Shown here: positions 53,636 through 64,000 of the stretch, piece by piece
How positions within the stretch are numbered: the first letter of the stretch is position 1
Layout of the letters: the number at the start of each line of letters is the position of its first letter
Assembly: GCA_023101725.1 (NCBI GenBank)
Contig: JALJCO010003450.1
Location: 46,390-110,389 of the forward strand
DNA length: 64,000 nucleotides
Source of the DNA: Atherinomorus stipes
Taxonomy: Eukaryota > Chordata > Actinopteri > Atheriniformes > Atherinidae
Direction: 5' to 3'
Notes under the pieces: generated by a model
What the model was told of the DNA's origin: nothing
Seen by the model: the letters and a program-made list of their open reading frames with translations, nothing else
The model's database searches: none
Made by a program: the position numbers and the translations under genes

Positions 53636-55030
53636 CTATTCACGATTTCTTTTATTTATATTAATCTTTTTTACTGGATTTTGTCCATTCAAAACAGATC
53701 ACAGCATTACAGAGTATCCAGGATGGGTTGTACACAGATAACATAGGTATCAACATAAACTACAAGTTAGTAACAGTAAACTAACCCTAAGCCAGAACAG
53801 CATCTAAGAATGAACAGTTAAACCACTATACCTTCCCTCCCACTACTTGAGGCTGAAAAGACAAACAAGCAGACAAAAAAAACACAAAAATAAAATAAAT
53901 AAATAAATAAAATAAAATAAATAAATGGATAAATGGGGGGGCTTCGTCATTCTTCTGGTTGGATGCTAGTTTTATCCAAATATTCAATGAAGGGCTGCCA
54001 GGTTTCCTTAAAAACACCTGCGGAGCCTGCAATTGAAAACCTAATTTTCTCAAGTTTAATATTGGTCAGGACCTCACGTAGCCAGCTATTGTGTGAGGGG
54101 GAGCAGCATGTTTCCATTTAAGTAAAATGAGGCGTCTGGCCAGTAGAGTTGTGAAGGCCAGTACCCGCCGCTTTTTAACAGGGAGGTTAAGTGTTGCAGG
54201 TGTAGGGGAACCAAACATAGCTGTGTATGGGTTTGGACTAAGATCTACTATATCAAGCACTTGTGCAAGAGTCTCAAAAATTTGGCACCAGAAGCCAGTG
54301 AGATTAGGGCAGGACCAAAACATGTGTGTGTGGTTTGCTGGTGACTGTTTACACCTGTTGCAGTTGTCACTGGTGCCGGGGTAGATCTTTGCGAGCCGGG
54401 AATTTGTGTAGTGAGCCCTAAAAAGAATTTTGCATTGTAACAAGCCATGCCTGGCACAGATGGAAGATGAGTGAACTTGTTTGAGAATTTGGTCCCATTG
54501 GTCATGAGATATTGATACTCCTATCTCGTTCTCCCAGGTCAGCTTCAGGCGGGTCGTTTGATCAGGGTTAAGAGAATCAATGGAGCCGTAGATTATAGAA
54601 ATGGAACGTCTTTGGGCAGGATCGAGGGTAAGCAAGGAGTCAATTAGGGAACCAGGTGGATGGTTAGGGAAGTGGGGGAAGGCCGCTTGGACAAAGTGTC
54701 TGGTTTGGAGGAAGCGGAAAAAAATGAGTGTGAGGCAATTTAAACCTAGCTGCAAGCTCTACAAAATCAGTAAAAGAGTTGTCTTTATACAAGTCTTTGA
54801 CATGTAGCAGGCCCTTCGTACGCCATGTATTAAAGGTGGAGTCCGACAGGGAAGGTGGGAATAGATGGTTGTTAGCAATTGGAGCTAAGGTTGAAGGTTC
54901 ATTCAGACCATAAAATTTACGAAATTGTAGCCAAATCTTGAGTGAGTTGGCAACAACAGGGTTCTGTGAGACTGAATGGGTCTTAAGAGGAAGTCGAGCA
55001 GTGAGGAGGGAATGCAAGGAGAGTCTGGAG

Positions 55031-56411
55031 CAGGGGTCGGCAACCCAAAATGTTCAAAGAGCCATATTGGACCAAAAAAACGAAAAACAAATCTGTCTGG
55101 AGACGCAAAAATGTAAAAGTCTTAAATAAGCCGGTCGGCAACCTGTTTCAGCCAAACAGCCTTTTAGACCCGTTTCCTACAATAAAGAAAACACCGGAGC
55201 ATCAACTGACTTTTAACATTGATAATTAAATAAAACTTTAACGTTAAATGTGTTGCATTTAACATAATTGAGAAAACGAAATTACATTTCTGCATCCAGC
55301 AAAAAAACATTTTAAACTAAAAAAAAGAAAAGACGTCGGGTTGAAGGTCACTTTAAAAAAAAAAAAAATCTATTTAAGTTGTTGTATTTATGTAGGATGG
55401 AAAAAGACGCAGCTTTAATAATCTACCAGCAGCAAACCAAACACGCTGTCCTGTCTGTGCCATCATCCTTTTACTGGCGCGTGCAGTAAGCTACCCGAAA
55501 AATGAAATTACTGTTTCACAAAATATGAACATAGCTACGCAAAATAATCTGGTCAGCAGTGAAAACAAATGAATCTGCCCACGCAGCGCTGAACATGCTC
55601 AGTGCATCAGACACTTTTCTTCTCTATCGTCGGCCTACCTGGCTGGAGAAGTGATCAAAGCGCAGCATGACAGGGTCGGAGTGGACAAATAAGCTTTTGC
55701 TCGTTTATTATTCACTTTAAATGCCAGAACTGCAGCAACAGCACAACAGAGACGCTCCGCTCTGAGACGTTCATGGGATAGTGCGCCAGCAGGAAATTTC
55801 AGCGCTCCGCGGCATGTCCACACTCAGTGATATTCTTTGTTTGTAATTAATTCCGTTTTTAATGTTTAATTCCGTGATTGCTGATTCAATAGGACTGTAT
55901 CATGCTATGCTGCACAATAGCGGCACGTGAGCATGAAGTGCAGTTATTAACACTGATTGGCTGCGTAAAGGTTTGTGAGACGCATCATAGCATGCTGGAC
56001 AGTTACTCGCCGTTTCACTGCAGTTACCTGCTTGTTGCACCTGACACTCAATGGGCTGCTTTGCAAAATGGTAAAAATATAAATTATGTCTTTATTTTAA
56101 TAGTTGAGTTGGATTTTATTTCACGTGCTGCATTTGCAGTGCTCGGAGAACTCGGGAAAAGTGCGCAACTGTACATGAATCCCTCAGAGGGATCATCATA
56201 ATCCTCAAATTTAGAATAAGATAAGAAACTTTATTGTCTCTCAAGGGGACATTTGTCTTGGTCTTTTAGAATCACATTATTAAAGTGAACCAACCAAAAT
56301 ACAATACACTTTAGTAGAATAGTCATTAATTCATTTTCCAATGCCAGGGAGCCGCAACAGAGGGACTAAAGAGCCGCATGCGGCTCCGGAGCCGCGGGTT
56401 GCCGACCCCTG
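55031..56411. mobile_element. Non-autonomous hAT element, 1.38 kb
   Basis: Ends CAGGGGTCGGCAACCC on the left and GGGTTGCCGACCCCTG on the right, with the near-terminal CGGCTCCGGAGCCGC palindrome on the right. Perfect 8-bp duplication GTCTGGAG at 55023-55030 and 56412-56419. The empty site is at 36075-36082 in L1 copy 1. No transposase frame is seen inside. Confidence 0.95.
56215..56290 (-). mobile_element. Retroposon 3' tail fragment inside the hAT MITE
   Basis: In minus sense it reads GACAAATGTCCCCTTGAGAG then ACAATAAAGTTTCTTATCTT, a usual teleost LINE/SINE 3' tail. It is a nested or captured piece. Confidence 0.6.
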
Positions 56412-58550
56412 GTCTGGAGGAACGCATTTCTATCTGAGCCCATGAAGGGCCGACATCAGCTCCTCTGTCAAGCCAATATAAAAGTTTGTTAATAGTGCAT
56501 GCCCAATGATACTGAATTAAATTAGGTAGTGCAAGGCCGCCTAGACTTTTGGGGAGTTGCAAAACAGCTTTTTTTATACGGGGTGGTTTATTTGCCCACA
56601 GAAATGATAATAGTAATTGGTCCAGCTGCTGAAAAAAGGATTTTCTTATAAAAATTGGGATATGCTGAAACAAATAAAGAAATTTAGGAAGAATCACCAT
56701 CTTTACCAAATTACTGCCCAAATTACTTGCCAAACTGGGTTAGAATGTCTACAATAACTGGGATAGAAGACATAGGGTTGGAGACATACAAAAGCAGGTC
56801 ATCTGCGTACAGGGACAGCTTGTGGGTGATTCCATTTCTGGTGATACCTTTGACCCCCTCCTCCCCTCGAAGCCAAATGGCCAATGGTTCAACAGCTAGG
56901 GCGAATAGGAGGGGAGAGAGGGGGCATCCCTGTCTAGTGCCCCGACAAAGAGAAAAGGAGGGCGATCTCATGCCATTTGTGACAATGTGAGCAGTTGGGG
57001 AACTGTAAAGCAATCTAATCCATGAGATAAAGGTGGAGTTAAAACCGAATCTTGACAGAACATAGTACAGATACTCCCACTCAACCCTGTCGAATGCTTT
57101 TTCAGCATCTAAGGAGATCACCACTTCAGGCACGACAGGGTTGGGGGAACCGATGATATTGAATAATCGTCTAGTATTAAATGATGAATTCCTTCCAGCC
57201 TAGAACCCAGTCTGGTCTGAGGAGATCAGAGCAGGTAAGGCTTTCTGCAAGCGAGTGGCTAAAACTTTGGAAAGAATTTTTTGGTAAAAGTTTAAAAGGG
57301 ATATAGGCCTATAGCTGCTACATTCTAAAGGATCCTTGTCTTTTTTTTAACAAAAGTGAAATGTTAGCTTCCAGTAAGGTAGGGGGTAATTTGCCGTTGT
57401 TGAAGGATTCGTTGTAGACATTAACCAAATGTGGAGCTATTAGATTAGAGTACATTTTATAAAATTCTACTACGAACCCGTCCGGGCCGGGGGATTTACC
57501 ATTTTGAAGCTGTCCAATCGCCTCTTGCACCTCTGCCAGTGAAATCGGCATGCCTAATTTGTCAACGAGGTTGATGTCAACTTTGGGGAATGTAAGTAAT
57601 TCGAAGGGGTTGTGGCTCTTCCAGATTTCAGGAGAGTACTCTGAGGTGTATAGGTCAGAGTAAAAGTTCAAAAAAGTCTCATTTATCAGTTCAGGTTTGG
57701 TGACCACTGCCCCTTACTGTGAATTTAATCTGGGGATCCGTCTGGAAAGAGCTGCGGTTCTAGCCTTTTGGGCAAGAAGTTTGCCCGCCTTGTCTCCCGT
57801 TTCAAAGTAACTTTGTCTTATTTTTAATAACTTGGCCTCAACCCTGGATGTTGACAGCAAGTCAAACTCCACTTGGAGTTTAAGACGCTGGTCATAAAGA
57901 GAGGGAGTGGGGGTGACAGCGTACAAAGTGTCAATATTCAATAATTGATCAGACAGCCAGGCCATCCTCTCCATGTCTACTTTTTTCTGCCGGGAGGCAA
58001 ATGAGATTGCCTGTCCCCTGAGGAATGCTTTGCATGCCTCCCACAAGGTGCCCCTCGGGATATCGGGAGTGTCGTTCAGTTGAAAGAAGATGGCTATTTC
58101 GTCCTGGAAGAACTTTTTAAAACATGGATTATTCACTAAGAAATGAGAGAGTTTCCATTGCATGTGTGGGCGGTTATGATTTGGGAAGTTAATGGTAACT
58201 GATACAGGGGCGTGGTCTGAAATCACTATACTGTGATAATTGGCCGAGTTGACCCAATGTAATATTGTATTGTCAACAAGGAAAAAGTCAATTCTGGAAT
58301 ATGTCCGATGAACATGAGAGAAAAAGGAGAAGGCCTTTGTGGATGGATTGAGAGATCTCCAGGGATCACTTAGGCCCAATTGATTTAAGAAAGAACTCAA
58401 TGTGAAAGCAGCATTGGACAGAGGGAGGGGTCTCGGAGAGGACCTGTCTAAGACTGGATCCTGAATGAGGTTGAAATCGCCGCCTATTTGCTTTTGCTTG
58501 CTTGCTTGTGGTAGTCCATCGCTTTCGATGATGACAATCCTCTTCTGTCT

Positions 58551-60692
58551 TTAGCGGTGAGTTCTCTGGTGGCTGTGTAGGCCTATCCTGGATCCACAGG
58601 TTCTGTTGCAGGTGGGGCAAGTGTAGGTGATGCTGCTGTGCCTGTTGCTGGCGGCCATGGGTGTGTTTCTCCTGGCCCTTCTCTGTTCTCTTCTAGTTGT
58701 CCTTTCCTCTTCAAGTGCTTGAACTCCATGGGAACAAAGGTGCCGCCAGGTGTTCCGGTCAGCTGCTGTGTGTTCCAGATCTATGGGTTTGACTTTGCAT
58801 TTTTTCAGTGTTGCCTTCAGTTGATCTTTATAGCGCTTCTTCGGGCCTCCTGCTGAGCGCTGACCTTGTTGCAGCTGCCCATATAGCACTTTGCGGGGCA
58901 GTCGATCGGAGGGCATTCTAATGACATGTCCCACCCAGCGTAGTTGTTGCTTGGCTATTGTGGACTCGATGCTTGTGCAGCCTGTTCTCCTAAGAATCTC
59001 CGTGTGAGCCACTCGGTCACGCCAAGTAATACCCAAGATTCGTTGGAGACAGTGAATGTGGAATTGTTCAAGAGATTTCATTTGATGGCTATAAATGATC
59101 CAGGCTTCAGCACCATAGAGCAGAGTGGTGATGCAAACAGCTTGATAGACGGATATTTTAGTATTGAGATGGAGGTTTCTGTTTTGGAAGACCCGACGTC
59201 TAAGTCTTCCAAATGCAACTGATGCATTTTTGATTCTATTTTGGACTTCGTTATCTATGGTGTTGTCAGCAGAGATGATACTTCCAAGGTAACAGAATGA
59301 TGGGACAACAGACAGTTTTTCTTCAGCTATAGTGAACGCAGGCATCGAGGGTGGGATGGTGGCACTCCATTGGCAGACTATTTCGGTTTTGTAAGTATTA
59401 ATGGTCAGCCCCATCCGGCGGTATGCTTTTACCGCCGCATCGAGCGCAGATTGGAGGTCTTGTGGAGAATGAGACACGAGGGCGCAGTCATCAGCATACT
59501 GCAGCTCCAGTATCCTCATCCTGCTGAGTTTGGTAGTTGCATGCAGCCTCCTGATGTTAAAAAGGCTACCATCCAGCCTGTATGCTATAGTCACTCCGCT
59601 GCTGCTTTCGATCTCCTTATTGAGAAGTTGAGTGACACATAGGAGAAAGATGTTAAAAAGCACTGGTGCCAATACGCAGCCTTGCCTTACCCCTGTGGTC
59701 ACAGGAAAAGGCCTAGACTCTTGGCATCCAACTGTCACTGTTGCTGTCATTCCATCATGAAACTGTCGCAGGATATTAATGAACTTCTTGGGGCAGCCCA
59801 CTCGTAAGAGGACATCCCACAAGAGGTCTCGCTTCACAGTGTCAAATGCTTTAGAGAGGTCAACAAAAGCTATAAACAGATCTTGATGTTGTTCTCTACA
59901 TTTTTCTTGGAGTTGCCGAGTTACAAAGATCATATCCACTGTGCTCCTGCCTTTTCGGAACCCACATTGTGATTCGGGTAGGACAGACTCTGATATGTGG
60001 TTGATCAGCCTCCGAAGCATGACTTTGGCCAGTACCTTTCCTGCCACAGCGAGAAGCGATATGCCCCTATGATTACCACAGGTAGCTTTGTCACCCTTGT
60101 TCTTATAAATAGTGACAATTCGAGCGTCTTTCCATTGCTGTGGGATGTTTTCGTCTGCCCAGACCTTCGTGATGTAGCCATGTAAGGCTCTAGTGCAGAG
60201 GTACCCTCCTTGTTTGAACAGTTCTGCAGGGACATTGTCACATCCAGGAGACTTGTTATTTTTTAAAGAGTGGACAGCTGAAAAGACTTCCAAGAAGGTT
60301 GGCGGTTGGTTAAGGTTGTCAACCCGAGGAAAATTTGGCAGCTCATCCAAGATGGTAAAATCTGCTTCGGAGTCCTGATTTAGAAGGGTGCTGAAATGCT
60401 CAGCCCATCTGTCTAAGATGCTCTCTTGGTCTTTCAGGACAATGAGTCCATCTGCGGTCTTCAGAGGGCTAATACAATGACTTGTAGGACCATATATTGA
60501 TTTTACTTCTTTGTAAAATGAATGCATATTGTTCTTGTCTGCGTGCATTTGGATCTCCTGTGCCTTCTCTTTCCACCACTGGTTCTGAGTAAGTCGCAGG
60601 GATCTCTGTACCTCTTGGCGGGCTTTCTGCCATTGTTGCCTGGCGGTGCTTGATGATGGGTTTCTCAGTGTTTCCTGATGTGTTTTGTGCAT
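58551..60692 (-). CDS. LINE reverse transcriptase with C-terminal C2H2 finger, 713 codons
   Basis: Open frame from Met at 60692. Motifs in order: a linker rich in Gln and Lys, NNKSPGCDNVPAELFKQGG, GNHRGISLLAVAGKVLAKVM, ESQCGFRKGRSTVDMIFVTR, AFVDLSKAFDTVKRDLLWDV, GVRQGCVLAPVLFNIFL, ELQYADDCALVSHS (YADD at ~59494-59505), then YGAEAWIIYS, LRWVGHVIRMP and GGPKKRYKDQLKATLKKC. It ends with a C2H2-type finger, CPTCNRTCGSRIGLHSHQRTH. RT catalytic residues are intact. The frame upstream of the Met continues to about 60735, where an endonuclease deletion lies. Clade not settled; motifs suit an RTE/I/Jockey-type element. It has no stop, in contrast to all other LINE frames in the window, so it is the youngest. 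Confidence 0.92.
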   Translation of the reverse strand: MHKTHQETLRNPSSSTARQQWQKARQEVQRSLRLTQNQWWKEKAQEIQMHADKNNMHSFYKEVKSIYGPTSHCISPLKTADGLIVLKDQESILDRWAEHFSTLLNQDSEADFTILDELPNFPRVDNLNQPPTFLEVFSAVHSLKNNKSPGCDNVPAELFKQGGYLCTRALHGYITKVWADENIPQQWKDARIVTIYKNKGDKATCGNHRGISLLAVAGKVLAKVMLRRLINHISESVLPESQCGFRKGRSTVDMIFVTRQLQEKCREQHQDLFIAFVDLSKAFDTVKRDLLWDVLLRVGCPKKFINILRQFHDGMTATVTVGCQESRPFPVTTGVRQGCVLAPVLFNIFLLCVTQLLNKEIESSSGVTIAYRLDGSLFNIRRLHATTKLSRMRILELQYADDCALVSHSPQDLQSALDAAVKAYRRMGLTINTYKTEIVCQWSATIPPSMPAFTIAEEKLSVVPSFCYLGSIISADNTIDNEVQNRIKNASVAFGRLRRRVFQNRNLHLNTKISVYQAVCITTLLYGAEAWIIYSHQMKSLEQFHIHCLQRILGITWRDRVAHTEILRRTGCTSIESTIAKQQLRWVGHVIRMPSDRLPRKVLYGQLQQGQRSAGGPKKRYKDQLKATLKKCKVKPIDLEHTAADRNTWRHLCSHGVQALEEERTTRREQRRARRNTPMAASNRHSSITYTCPTCNRTCGSRIGLHSHQRTHR

Positions 60693-60759
60693 GCAAATCA
60701 GCAGGTTATTGATGAACTCTGAGTTGTTATCAAACCAGTCTTGGTGGTTCCTCTTTGTT

Positions 60760-61787
60760 AGAGTCCAGGAGAGTTCTTATGTTCCATGTTGCCAGCTTGA
60801 GGCTTAAAATCTTCTTCCTTCTGTTTCGACCGCAGAGATGGAATAACCCGACAGGCGCGGTGACCAGTCCAGGTGTTGGTTGAGTGGGCAATTTTTAGGC
60901 CACCTTTTCTAGGCCCCTCCTCGATTTGAGGTGAGCAGTGCGGTCCCTGAATAGGGCTGCTCAGTCACACAGGGGTCTGCCGAAAACAGCTGCCACTCAA
61001 CCCCAGCTGTTAGCGACCGTTGCCCTGTGCCGCTGACGTGCAGAGCTCTGGCTAGGAGCTCCCAGTCTATTCAAACCTGCCCCCGTCGCCAGACACTCCA
61101 TCGCCGCCAGACTTTAACCAGATGTGGATCCAGGTAATTCACCATGGTCAGAGGTGGATACCTACGCATAGAAGCTTTAAAGTGCTGTAGGGGGTGCGCC
61201 GTCCCCAGTAGCACTATCTTGGCCCCGCTGAGGAGGGCCTGGTGGCATGGGAGGGCCCAGGACGACCAGCTCCTCACCCGGGCTGCAGGAGGCTGCCGGT
61301 ACCTAGCTCTGTTAAGGCCCGCCTATTGCGCACCGCCAGCGCAGAGCTTTTCTGTTGGGGTGTGCTCCCTTAGCCTTGCCCCTTGAGGCTAACCCACAAG
61401 GCAGTGGGACTATTTACCCATAGCTGGGGCAGTGGCTGATGGGTGCCAGGGCGTGTCCACAACATGGTGGGCCTGGACGCCGCATCTCTGGGGCCCACTG
61501 CTGCTCCGAGATCCCCTGCAGTTCAGCCTGGGGCCGCAAGGCACCCAGTTTCCATGTGTGGCCACGAGGAGGCACTGCAAAAGTCTTGGTGGTGGAGAGG
61601 CTGTGTACTGGCAGAGGAGACTTACACACTCGGCTCCTCTTTTCACTCCCATATGGGAGCTAGCCAGCGGCAGTAGCTGAAAGCAGAAGGTCACAAGCAT
61701 AGGGCAGCAAAAAGCATGCACTAACAGCAAGCACCTCTACACCACTGCACTAGACGCATCACACACACCCTGTGCCCATGACACGCA
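60760..61787 (-). other. 5' leader and endonuclease start of the zinc-finger LINE
   Basis: Minus sense. TWNIRTLLDSN near 60765-60800 is the start of an APE endonuclease. It is followed at once by a frame change into the post-endonuclease linker (NHQDWFDNNSEFINNLL). The upstream ~950 bp is non-coding and GC-rich, with several short open frames that are not supported. Confidence 0.7.
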
Positions 61788-62227
61788 CATATAATTGGGT
61801 AGTGACCATCTATATCAGGAAGAGAGGAAAAAAGATGGGCAATAAATCTGTCATCATCTAATACAGGGGCATAAACACTGACCAGAATAACAGGGATGTC
61901 GAACAGCCTGCCTGTCGCAGCCACAAAGCGGCCATTAGGGTCCTCTACAGAATTTGTTGGTTCAAACGTTATATTTTTACTAACGATAATTGCCATTCCT
62001 CTTGCCCTCGCAGTGAACTTAGAATGGAATACGTGACTCATCCAAAGTCTTTTAATACGTGAGGTCTCGGAGACCTTAAGGTGAGTCTCTTGAAGGAAGT
62101 AAATGTCCCCTCCAAGCTGCCTCAAATGCGAGATCACCCTGCCCCTCTTAACTGCTCCATTGACTCCCCTAACATTCCATGACACAAACCTGCAGCCCCG
62201 GATATGTGTTGTATTTGTGTTAAGCAT

Positions 62228-62788
62228 TACTCACCCTTCGTTGAATAAGGGCATACAATGACGAAGCCGGGACGGGGGGAGTAAAATAAAAAAAAATAAA
62301 AAAAAATTAAAGAAAAAAGAAAACAATCCCCTGATTAGCGCCTCCAGAACCCCTATATAGCTCCCAGTTCCTCTAGGTACACTCATCCCCATTACTTCAC
62401 CACTCCCGCAAGGTGATAGTAATTTGCAAACAGACAGGTTGTAAAGAGGAATTCAGCATAACAGTAAATAAAGAGTCTCTACAAGAAAAAAAGTATTGAT
62501 AAATACAACATTTAAAAAAAAACAAAAAAAAAAACAGAAAGAAACCACCGAAAAATTTACCTGCTATTTCACCATTTTACAGAGGCCGGTGGAAAAAAAA
62601 ATACATTTACAACACACTCACAACAGTCATATCTCGGCATGACATCCGTAAAGGACACTGCCACCGTGTATTAATCATGAGGAAACGGTCTTACCGATAG
62701 ATGAAACAACCCGAGTTTCTGTGACCATATCAGCATTAGCCGCTAGTATACTTGTTCGGATGTCAGCTGCAGTGGCTGAGAAGCATCA
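62228..62788. other. L1 inter-ORF region, copy 2
   Basis: Non-coding, matches 39062-39674 of copy 1, with the same A-rich tracts shortened or lengthened. It lacks ~250 bp next to ORF2. Confidence 0.7.
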
Positions 62789-63409
62789 TCACTGGGCAGT
62801 TGCAGAACTCACGAAGGCAACGGCCTCCTCAACCGAGCAGAAGCGTTTCTTGTTGCCGTCTTTTCCAGTTATTTGAAGCCTTGCTGGGTAGAGCAGAGCC
62901 GGTCGGAGGCCCAGGTTAAACAGCTTCGCCATGACGTCACGGTAGATCGCTCGCTGCTCCAGAATCTCGGGACAGTAATCCTCGTAAATGCGGACCGGCC
63001 ATTCACGGTATTTCAGGTCATTCCTCCGTTTACGGGCCTCTCGGATTACCAGCTCCTTGGTCTGATGCCGATGGAAGCACACGATCACAGGTCTTGGCTT
63101 CTCTCCCTGCCGTGGCTTAGCCGCTAGGGAACGGTGAGCCCGGTCGAGCTCAGGGGGATTTTGCAGCACCTGGTCCCCGAGTATCTCCTTCAGGACTTCT
63201 CAGAAAAAAGTCGTGGGTTGTGGACCTTCTATTGATTCCGGTGAGCCAATAATCCTGAGATTGTTCCGTCGGTTTCGCCCTTCTAAGTCGATGTTCTTGG
63301 CTTTTAGCTTGGCACAAGTCTCTGACAAGGTGGAGTAAGATGCTTCGAGAGCCTGGATACGAGCCTCGGTTTGATTAGCGTTGGTCTCCAGACTAACAAT
63401 TCTTAAGGG
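62789..63409 (-). pseudogene. L1 ORF1p: coiled coil end, RRM and C-terminal domain
   Basis: Minus sense: LRIVSLETNANQTEARIQAL (coiled coil), LEGRNRRNNLRIIGSPESIE (RRM start), then a TGA at 63200-63202, then EVLKEILGDQVLQNPPELDR, AHRSLAAKPRQGEKPRPVIV and YREWPVRIYEDYCPEILEQR (C-terminal domain), ending SSATAQ. This is canonical L1 ORF1p architecture. One nonsense codon and loss of the N-terminus make it inactive. It is a different ORF1 family from the 31.8/50.1-kb cassettes. Confidence 0.9.
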
Positions 63410-64000
63410 CTTCTTAAGTTTTGATTTCCAGGTGTTTTGTTGGTTACTGGTTTAGTTGTTTGATCCCCTTTAGTTTGTGTCAAATGGTTCTGTGTTATGA
63501 AGAATTCAACACAATACAATATAGTGACATCTGCTGGTCAACCTTTAACATAGCAGCTGCACGGATTGATGAGGGGCAATGTGTCATGAAACAGTAACAG
63601 TTATTTGAAACATGTTTTATGTTCATTCTCAAATCTGGCTGTGCCAAGAGATATTTGCACTACACCACAAAGATGATCACACACTCTCTGATATTCACAC
63701 ATTCACTCCTAATCTAAACCTAATCTATGTATGTGTGTGTGTGTTTGCATGTCACACATATCATTGATAATATAGAATTATTCTAACATAAGTGTATGTA
63801 GAAATATAAGTAGCCTATATAAATATGTACCTAAATGTCTAAGTGCTGATGTGATTATATGTCAGTAGATGGAATATTAGCCTAATCTCACCTGAATCTC
63901 ACTCTCCCTCTATGTAAATTATATGAATAAATGGAAACTATACACAGCTGTCTCCTCCTCTCATAAACCTACAAAGTTTGGTGGAACAGTAGATATGTAG
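63409..64000 (+). repeat. Segment duplicated from 40.85-41.44 kb (copy 2)
   Basis: Nearly identical to 40850-41440, including the (GT)n and CATCTGCTGGTC. It is joined directly to L1 ORF1 at 63409, whereas copy 1 has the Cys spacer unit before it. The window ends inside it. Confidence 0.85.

Larger units (their letters stand above)
58487..61787 (-). mobile_element. Zinc-finger LINE inserted in L1 copy 2
   Basis: A 3.3-kb insertion between CGCCTAT and ATAATTGGG of the L1 endonuclease; copy 1 keeps the uninterrupted GCCGCCTATAATTGGG at 38371-38386. The 3' end (minus sense) finishes in AAGCAAGCAAGCAAAAGCAA. The 5' ~1 kb (60760-61787) is GC-richer non-coding leader. An endonuclease start (ATWNIRTLLDS) is at ~60765-60800, but most of the endonuclease is deleted. 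Any target duplication is only 2-3 bp. Confidence 0.88.
53939..62227 (-). pseudogene. L1 ORF2, copy 2 (in four pieces)
   Basis: Pieces: endonuclease start 61788-62227 (MLNTNTTHIRG, SWNVRGVNGA, FLQETHLK, SVYAPVL), endonuclease rest and linker 57714-58486, RT 56420-57707 (including LSLYADDLLLYV at ~56790-56830) and C-terminus 53939-55022. Besides the two insertions there are in-frame stops near 57202 and 57716, one-base shifts near 57346, 54720 and 54097, and the deletion at 56720. The start codon at 62225-62227 is clearer here than in copy 1. Confidence 0.9.
53651..63409 (-). mobile_element. L1-clade retrotransposon, copy 2 (interrupted)
   Basis: Paralogue of 34733-39884. The left boundary follows the same CTATTCACGATTTCT (53636-53650). 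It is split by a hAT MITE (55031-56411) and a zinc-finger LINE (58487-61787), and has an internal deletion at ~56720 of about 250 bp. It extends farther into ORF1 than copy 1, then joins the 40.85-kb repeat at 63409 without the right-hand target duplication, so the right end is rearranged. Confidence 0.92.

Noticed and set aside
61410..61730. Overlapping ORFs in the GC-rich leader of the zinc-finger LINE
   Set aside because: Several frames are open on both strands because of composition; none shows LINE ORF1 features.

Overview
ORGANISM AND OVERALL CHARACTER. This is a vertebrate nuclear genome segment, most likely from a ray-finned fish. It holds a spliced gene with GT-AG introns, eukaryotic tRNA genes with internal promoters, teleost-style SINE and LINE tails, and hAT, Harbinger and L1-clade elements. 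No operons, bacterial genes or viral genes were seen. LAYOUT, 1-11.2 kb. The only clear single-copy protein gene is the 3' half of eif5b (translation initiation factor eIF5B), plus strand. Thirteen coding exons run from 3460 to the TGA at 10841-10843, with an AATAAA at 11153. Its introns are filled with minisatellites: a 31-bp unit over about 3.3 kb, a ~77-bp unit made from the splice acceptor and first codons of the next exon, ~31-bp units, a 10-bp unit over 1.3 kb, and a 21-bp unit. A tRNA-derived SINE lies within the 10-bp array. 11.2-18.2 kb. Non-coding DNA: a TTAA-flanked MITE, a minus-strand LINE remnant, a repeat called R1 here, a long inverted repeat near 15 kb, and about 2 kb of purine-skewed low-complexity sequence. 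18.2-53.6 kb. A tRNA-rich segmental mosaic with about 33 tRNA genes, pseudogenes or fragments. They are limited to five kinds: Cys(GCA), Thr(TGT or CGT), Gln(CTG), Arg(CCT) and an initiator-Met-like CAT gene directly beside Arg. The same spacers recur with the same tRNAs in both orientations, so the region looks like repeated and inverted copies of a tRNA cassette. Transposons punctuate it: L1-clade fragments, a 5'-truncated CR1/L2/Rex1-group LINE, a Harbinger derivative inside a tRNA-Arg pseudogene, two L1 ORF1-only cassettes, and a 3.1-kb hAT element with an 8-bp target duplication. 34.7-39.9 kb and 53.7-63.4 kb. Two paralogous copies of one L1 insertion, minus strand. Copy 1 is compact and has a 15-bp target duplication. 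Copy 2 has been opened by a 1.38-kb hAT MITE and by a 3.3-kb zinc-finger LINE with a 713-codon ORF. 63.4-64 kb repeats 40.9-41.4 kb. HOW IT FITS TOGETHER. Several insertions have their unoccupied site preserved in a paralogous copy inside this same window: the hAT at 18.56 kb, the L1 at 14.17 kb, the hAT MITE at 36.08 kb and the zinc-finger LINE at 38.38 kb. The order of events can therefore be read locally: R repeat, then L1 into R, then segmental duplication, then hAT MITE and zinc-finger LINE into copy 2. No new multi-gene system was found. The most unusual signals are the exon-edge minisatellite with repeated AG|GTGAAA sites in eif5b, a one-base phase conflict at an eif5b donor, a tRNA-Cys body carrying a Tyr anticodon, the Arg-Met tRNA pairs, and an unidentified exon-like block present five times among the tRNAs. 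LIMIT. Several ORFs differ from their paralogue by one base in or near a homopolymer, and eif5b has one unexplained extra base, so residual assembly indels are a real possibility.
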